Assembly: GCA_958295885.1 (NCBI GenBank)
Contig: OY282380.1
Span: 4,325,109 to 4,389,108 of the forward strand
DNA: 64,000 nt
Source of the DNA: Arenicellales bacterium
Lineage (GTDB): Bacteria; Pseudomonadota; Gammaproteobacteria; Arenicellales; JAJDZL01
Direction: 5' to 3'
How positions within the stretch are numbered: position 1 is the first letter of the stretch; the number at the start of each line of letters is the position of its first letter. The position numbers and the translations under genes were made by a program. Positions 59,001 through 64,000 of the stretch are shown one piece after another. The notes beneath the pieces were generated by a model that saw only the letters and a program-made list of their open reading frames with translations, searched no databases and was not told the DNA's origin.

Positions 59001-60080
59001 AGTCGACGGTCCCGGGCCCAGTTCAATGTATCTTCTGTTTTGCAGAGACTGCTTCAGGTCCTCGGCTTTGGATTGGTCAGTGCCGTTTATCCTGCGGCGT
59101 CCAGGCTCGGACTGGTGTCTTGTCAGCATAGAAACACGGTTTGAAACGGCTGTCAGCGCGAGGGAGAAATCGTTGCCTGCATTGGTCCGGTGATCGTCGA
59201 GATTCTCAAAGTGTGCTTTATTCACGGTAAGTTGGACAATTCTTGCTCCGAACTGGTTCCTCCTTCGGTGCGAAAAACTGGCAGCATGCAGGCATTTAAT
59301 TCAACGTTGCATCTCAAGGGTGCCAGCAGTAGAGAGATGAGCGAGGCGATAGACAATTTACTCGGACAGGAATCGAATGTATTTTCTTCATCGGCCGCGT
59401 TACTGCTGAAAAAATGACTTGGGCGCGTGAGTGCAGGAAGTGGAAGATCGCCGACCTGAGTCAAGATCAACAGGCGCACATCTGGGCCGATGGGCTCTTT
59501 AACAAAACGCGCAAAGCAGAATCGAAACTGTGTTCCTTTGTAGCAGTTGGAGTCAGCGAGCATGGGCAGAATATGCTGCTGACTGTTGAGGATGGACTTC
59601 GCGAATTCTAAAGCCGAACAAATATAACATGCCCACAGGACAGTCTGATCCCAAACAAGCTGGTCGGCTGAGCAGATGTTATTTTCGCATATTGTGTTTT
59701 GATGAGTCTGTGCGGACTCTCCGGCTGAGCTGAAAAAGCTAAAGAGGATTGTCAACGGGAACGAATTGTGCCTGAATCAAGAATCTCAATCGCAGTTGTG
59801 CATGTGGTGTCAGGTTCAAAGCCAGGTTCACTCATCGTGTTCATAGATTTTCAGTATGGAAATCATCAAATGATCAATTTCGAGAAGCTGGCTGGAATAA
59901 TCATTGAAAATCACTGATTATTCGGGAACAGTTGAATTTTTCAAAGAAAAGTGAGGCTTGAGCCTATCATAATGACGACTCAAATAAAATTCACGATCAG
60001 AACAAATAGGCGATTTTCCGAATTTGGTAATTTGTCATAGAACATCCTGAGGTGCGGGACTAAAAATACGGAGAAGATTT
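59001..60080. other. No supported gene
   Basis: Frames near 59222-59755 and 59414-59611 overlap on opposite strands and show no known motif. The last 150 bases are AT-rich and should hold the promoter of the HEPN-like gene. Confidence 0.35.
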
Positions 60081-60081
60081 A

Positions 60082-60630
60082 ATGGATGATAACAAAAGCA
60101 GTGATTTAAGATTTGACACAGATTCAATGATGGAATGCGCGCGGTCTTTACAGGTTGTCTGCGAAGATCTGAATAAGAGCAAGTCCGAAAAAATGAAGAC
60201 GGACACAAATCTTTTCTTGGGAACCATTCAGACGGTGCTAATCATAATGTCGCTTGCAATAGAGATCGCGCTAAAGGCATGGCTGATTCGAGAACAGGAG
60301 AAAAATTCCTATCCCCACACTCATAATTTGGTGAAATTGTTTGACAGGCTGAAGCCGACTACAAAGGAGACGCTGGAAGTTCGCATGAGGAATCTGAGTC
60401 CAAATTCGATATGGGCAGATCAGCCAAGTATGATAAACCTCGATCCAGACTTTCAGGAAATGTTGGGAGCGACGATGGACCCTCTTCGCAAGGTTCTGGA
60501 TGCTCACCGAAACGCGCATAATCACTTTAGGTATTTGTACGAAAAACACGAAGGTTTTTTTGAGACAAGTGAACTGGATAGAGCGCTGACAGTGATCATT
60601 GATGCCTACTACGAAAAAAGAGATGCTTAA
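60082..60630 (+). CDS. HEPN-like protein with R-x4-H motif
   Basis: A 182-residue helical protein starting MDDNKSSDLRFDTDSMMECA after GGAGAAG. A hydrophobic helix VLIIMSLAIEIALKAWLIRE is followed by SYPHTHNLVKLFDRLKP, and the C-terminal helix reads KVLDAHRNAHNHFRYLYEKH, which contains R-N-A-H-N-H, an R-x4-H motif of HEPN ribonucleases. HEPN proteins often act as RNA-cleaving defence or toxin components; no partner nucleotidyltransferase is adjacent. Assignment rests on motif and helix pattern only. Confidence 0.6.
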   Translation: MDDNKSSDLRFDTDSMMECARSLQVVCEDLNKSKSEKMKTDTNLFLGTIQTVLIIMSLAIEIALKAWLIREQEKNSYPHTHNLVKLFDRLKPTTKETLEVRMRNLSPNSIWADQPSMINLDPDFQEMLGATMDPLRKVLDAHRNAHNHFRYLYEKHEGFFETSELDRALTVIIDAYYEKRDA

Positions 60631-61017
60631 ACTAAATCTTGACTCTGAACGGATGCCAATTTGCCGGGTGGGCTCATTTGGTGAGGCAGGGATTGACGTC
60701 GTGCATCAGGTATTCCTGTAGGATGTTTCAGATGAGCTCAAACCAGCCACAATTAGCCGGGATTGGAAAATGAACGCCTTTCGTGCGGCGAAGCTGAATT
60801 TAAGGGGTCCATGAATTGAGGTGAGGAGGCAGGGATGCAGTGGGTCAGCAGAGTAATTTTTCAATTAACTTCAACAAACTTGGAATCAATCCATAGTACT
60901 CTGTCAACTGAAATCCATGCCCCGCTTTTGCTTCACTTGCTATTCAAATAAATAACTGGTTGATTTTATTCTAAATATCATCTAATCGATCGGTAAAATG
61001 AAGCTGAAAAAACATGG
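60631..61017. other. No gene seen
   Basis: Short frames only; it separates the HEPN-like gene from the trlF duplicate. Confidence 0.4.
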
Positions 61018-61377
61018 TAGACAGGTCGGTAAAATTCCTGTTTAACCCCAAATTTGAACTCATTCTGAGTCGGTGGTGAGTTTTAGCTATTGATTTAGAT
61101 ATGTCTGAGGAGACATTGCGTTATGAAAAATGCGTTCCCCCGAGGGTCAGAATGGAGAAAAAGGGACCTTCACCTTCATTCGCCGAAAACGAAGTTAAAC
61201 AACCAATTTAAAAAATATGGGAGCAACTGTTGGGATAAGTACTGCGAAATATTACACAACTCTGATGTTCAGGTGTTTGGGATTACAGACTATTTTTCTG
61301 CTGACGGGCATTTCAACACAATCAACGGAATATCAGAACTCAAGTATCTGGGTCAAATATCGTCTAAATTAGCCTGA
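61018..61377 (+). pseudogene. Partial duplicate of trlF promoter and 5' end
   Basis: 61018-61122 repeats the trlF leader (32586-32684), including the TCTGAGGAGACA hairpin. From ATG 61123 the protein reads FPRGSEWRKRDLHLHSPKTK and DVQVFGITDYFSADGHFNTI, then leaves homology at about 61326 and stops after 84 codons. Substitutions such as K-to-R and R-to-S show it is diverged, so the duplication is not recent. If translated it would give an isolated piece of the PHP domain with the H-x-H motif. Confidence 0.85.
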
Positions 61378-61548
61378 CAAAATAGCTGAGTCGTCATCAA
61401 TTTTGACGTAGAGGGCGTCCAATCGAAGTGAGATTTCTAGGATTTCTTGGAGTTGCTGGTCAATTTTTTACATCAAGATGTCGAAGCTGTGACCGGTTAG
61501 GATTTTGCTTTCGCTGATGGCTCGGCCCACCAAAGTACGAAAATAGTC

Positions 61549-61860
61549 CTATAAGCGGTGAGCGAAACTGAGCGTGCCCAGCTGGTCTTTAATCTGTTTG
61601 TCCACTTCGCCGATGTTGCTGAAATGGTTGCTTAAAGCAGCATGGTTGAGGATAAGATGACGGATCACGCAAAGATGGATTGAAGCGATGGATGAGGCGA
61701 AACTACGGTTTTGTTCCGATTGCAAACCAAATTGTTGCTTGGCTTCTTTGAAGTAGACTTCAAGGCTTCCAGCGCAAGCCATATACCTGCAGCATTCGTT
61801 TGGCACTTAATTGTGTATCTGTGAACCGAAACAAAGCTCAGTTCTTGCCACAGGATTGTT
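61549..61860 (-). pseudogene. IS4-type transposase fragment
   Basis: LEVYFKEAKQQFGLQSEQNR and IHLCVIRHLILNHAALSNHF match the C-terminal part of the IS4-type transposase at 1-684. Just upstream the frame shifts (RFTDTQLSAKRMLQVYGLRW is in another frame). Confidence 0.75.
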
Positions 61861-61866
61861 ACTATC

Positions 61867-61935
61867 CCGATAATATTGAGACACTTTTATGATGGAGTAA
61901 ACCTAAGAATTTGAGGTGAACTTAAGGTGCCGACG
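61867..61935 (+). repeat. Diverged IS3 left end
   Basis: CCCGATAATATTGAGACACT and a following AACCTAAGAATTTGAGGTGA parallel the left end and leader of the IS3 copies. With the IS3 right end at 63905 it brackets the next two genes. Confidence 0.6.
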
Positions 61936-61950
61936 AAATAATGCCTATTG

Positions 61951-63234
61951 TTATTCATCTTTAGACTCTATATCCTCACACTCCCAAGGAACCGTACATT
62001 GTGTATTTTCATTCGCCGCACTCAATCGATTCCAATAATTTCCTCCATATTTGAATTTCCGCAATAGGATCACTTCTATGTACCACAAACAAAGTTCTCG
62101 AATTTCAATCATAGCTTTCCACGAAACTTCATACCTCTGGTCAGCATGAATAATATCGTTACGAATTTGCGTGATTGCTTCTGGCCCATCATCCTCTTTG
62201 AATTGTTTTACGAGATGCTTTAATTTCTTACAATTGTGAGGAATATTTCTTGGCAACTCAAGCTCTTCTAATGCTTCCCTCAATGCTCTACTTGCAGGTC
62301 GAAAGCGATTAGAATTGATCTTAGAGGACAGCGATTCTAATGCTGCTTGAACCAATACTATTCCGGTTTCAATGTCGTATTCTTGGCTGTCCAAATAGAA
62401 ATTTATTGCTCTACAAATAGTCTTTTTCCAAGATTTACATGCGAATAAATTCCAAAATCCAGGAAAAGCAGCAGAAAGTCTGTCGCCACCCCCGTTTGTA
62501 CCTAACAATAATCTATAGTTCTTCACCCATGGATCTATTTTGCTTGTGCCCCACATTAATGATATATTCTTGCCGTCTGCAATTTCGCTAGTCACGCATA
62601 CAATTCCGCATCGTTTCCCACGCAAGAATGACAAAAAATATCGAAGTCCATCCACAAAATTCTTGGCTTCCTCTACAGAAAAATCGTTGCCATCAGAACG
62701 TTTAACTGTGCCTCTATGGGTAATAATGTATCCATCTTCTTGCTTGAGAGCATTTTCTTGTTCTCTGAAATTCGGATCTTCTTCGATTGTGATATCCCAA
62801 CCACAAATAGTCTCGAATTTCGCCATTCCTAACAGCTTATGTGTGAATTTATTCTGGACCAATTGATTTCGAGAGCCATAAAATTTGTTGAAATTTACAA
62901 CCTTAAATCGTACGCACTGAAGTCTATTTTTCGGGTCAGCTACGAGACTAGGAGCGTCTTCTAGATCAAGAGAACCTTCAAAGCAACTTTCCGAAATATC
63001 ATTTATTTGACTAATAAGCACCTTAATTTTGATGCCGTTATTCAAAGCCACTTTGAACGACTTTCGATTGAATTCATTTAGTATAAATCTTGGAAATTCA
63101 TTAGACTCTATCGCAAACCGTAGCTTTGGTGATCTATAAAGAATCGCGCGAATTAGACAGGGTTTGGGTAAACGGGTTCGATGAATTTTAGTTATAAAAG
63201 TATCTTCGTAAACGATAGGTTCATTCAATTTCAT
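61951..63234 (-). CDS. HEPN-type protein, ApeA-like architecture
   Basis: A 427-residue protein starting MKLNEPIVYEDTFITKIHRT. The N-terminal ~240 residues are beta-rich (RFKVVNFNKFYGSRNQLVQN, GWDITIEEDPN). The C-terminal part is helical: GIVLVQAALESLSSKIN, then AITQIRNDIIHADQRY with R-N-D-I-I-H, an R-x4-H HEPN ribonuclease motif, and LCLWYIEVILLRKFKYGGNY. A sensing N-terminus plus HEPN nuclease resembles ApeA-type defence proteins. The identity is an inference from layout. It appears intact and lies between IS3 ends. Confidence 0.6.
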   Translation of the reverse strand: MKLNEPIVYEDTFITKIHRTRLPKPCLIRAILYRSPKLRFAIESNEFPRFILNEFNRKSFKVALNNGIKIKVLISQINDISESCFEGSLDLEDAPSLVADPKNRLQCVRFKVVNFNKFYGSRNQLVQNKFTHKLLGMAKFETICGWDITIEEDPNFREQENALKQEDGYIITHRGTVKRSDGNDFSVEEAKNFVDGLRYFLSFLRGKRCGIVCVTSEIADGKNISLMWGTSKIDPWVKNYRLLLGTNGGGDRLSAAFPGFWNLFACKSWKKTICRAINFYLDSQEYDIETGIVLVQAALESLSSKINSNRFRPASRALREALEELELPRNIPHNCKKLKHLVKQFKEDDGPEAITQIRNDIIHADQRYEVSWKAMIEIRELCLWYIEVILLRKFKYGGNYWNRLSAANENTQCTVPWECEDIESKDE

Positions 63235-63479
63235 TAGTGCTCGAATCTAAGGTATGAGAGAATTTCGTTGTTTACATGGTTTTGAATCCAAACATTAAAC
63301 GGATGGAGTGATACATCATAGTTATGGCTCAATCACTCCGAATTTATGAATTAAATTGGCCGCTTTGCTGTGATTTAACGACTCCTATATGGAGTCGATT
63401 TTTGATAAGCTTATGAGAGTATGAATACGGAACAGTGGTCGTATTTAATTTGACGGGAAGAATACTCTATTCCTCGTCG

Positions 63480-63639
63480 TGAAACTGACCGAAAAGGCAG
63501 GCACGAGCCCCAAACTGTACTCGTCACAAATGGCGTAGACGCACGGCAAAATGCACCGCGGTTGTTTAACTGTGTGTTTTGCAGTCCTCCCGTTTTACCG
63601 TGTCTCCAAGTTTTTCACCTCACTTTAGGAAGAGTGATT
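63480..63639 (+). ncRNA. Candidate IS110 bridge RNA region, second copy
   Basis: The 160 bases before the IS110 fragment, starting TGAAACTGACC. Same length and block order as 27110-26951. Differences cluster between blocks, as expected of guide loops. Confidence 0.5.
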
Positions 63640-63900
63640 ATGATAAAAGATGTACTACACATTGTCCATTCCCGTGCCGCTCGCTTGAACATGCACAAAA
63701 TGTAGATCACTGCTTCGGTGCGGCTGTGCGAAAGCGGTGGAGAATCCCCGCGGTTCGCACCGCGCAGTTTCAGCGCCTTGTTCAATGGACAGCGAGAGTT
63801 GCCGCTTCAGGTGCAAGCGGTAGCGATTGAAGTGACCGGCATCTACTGGCAAAGACCGTATGACCCGTTGCGCGAAGCTGGCATTGAGGTCAGTTTGGAC
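63640..63900 (+). pseudogene. IS110-family transposase, 5' fragment
   Basis: Starts MIKDVLHIVHSRAARLNMHK after AGGAAGAG. The first catalytic Asp of GLDVHK has become Asn, and a stop follows at about 63703. VQAVAIEVTGIYWQRPYDPL retains the Glu motif. The frame ends at the IS3 junction. Confidence 0.75.
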
Positions 63901-63904
63901 TTAC

Positions 63905-64000
63905 CCTGATTTGGTAAAGACGTTAACATTAGAGAGTCCCTTTTGTCCCTTTTCGCCCTTAAGGGCGAAAAGGGACTCTGACTTCGCTTTTTTCAGCTGC
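63905..64000 (-). pseudogene. IS3 OrfB 3' end, cut by window edge
   Basis: The minus strand reads QLKKAKSESLFALKGEKGQK, then GLSNVNVFTKSG-stop, aligning with the OrfB tail of the 1301-bp IS3 copies. It is a related but distinct element continuing past the window, so whether it is intact is unknown. Confidence 0.8.

Overview
This 64 kb window looks like a defence island in a bacterial chromosome that has been heavily bombarded by insertion sequences. Base composition is middling and housekeeping genes are absent. I saw no tRNA, rRNA or CRISPR array. The transposon families (IS3, IS4/IS50-like, IS110, IS1634, IS1380, ISNCY-like, a group II intron), Rpn nuclease, HicBA and DUF1640-like proteins point to a Gram-negative bacterium. 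A gammaproteobacterium is my best guess, but this is an inference without a marker gene.

Left part (1-19 kb). After an IS4-type remnant and a small membrane-anchored beta-rich protein comes a cluster of TIR-domain genes: a ThsB-like (DUF1863) TIR at 4.4 kb, a TIR + Nmad2 pair at 5.6-9.2 kb, a SLOG + double-TIR pair at 9.5-11.6 kb, a frameshifted ThsB-like TIR at 11.6 kb, a RipA-family three-helix membrane protein at 12.3 kb and another TIR at 12.8 kb. The Nmad2 gene is split by a 2.5 kb IS with a clean 6-bp target duplication, so the intact gene can be rebuilt exactly. Then follow decayed transposases, a group II intron with a broken reverse transcriptase, and a deoxyribosyltransferase-like (TIR-related fold) gene at 18.2 kb.

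Middle (19-32 kb). Two apparently identical 1301-bp IS3-family copies in inverted orientation bracket an 8.6 kb segment. It holds an N-truncated PrrC/RloC-type anticodon nuclease, a transposase fused to a DruA-type (DUF4338) domain, an IS110 element with a conserved 160-nt leader, and an AbrB-PIN toxin-antitoxin pair. The right IS3 copy sits inside an IS1634-family transposase.

Right part (32-64 kb). Defence genes alternate with decayed repeats: TrlF (PHP + SMC-like ATPase), Rpn nuclease, KAP NTPase, a Dsr1-like SIR2 protein, and a five-gene type III CBASS operon (CD-NTase, HORMA, TRIP13-like ATPase, two-helix SLATT effector, WYL regulator). HicBA with a frameshifted toxin, two HEPN-type proteins, and a partial duplicate of the TrlF promoter and 5' end follow. 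At least five genes carry a single recent-looking lesion (frameshift, stop or IS insertion), so this island is both collecting and losing systems.

Many TIR, SLOG, SIR2 and deoxyribosyltransferase-like proteins here point to NAD-derived signalling or NAD depletion as a common theme, while HEPN, PIN, HicA, PrrC-like and Rpn proteins are nucleases. That is a family-level inference; nothing in the sequence shows activity directly.
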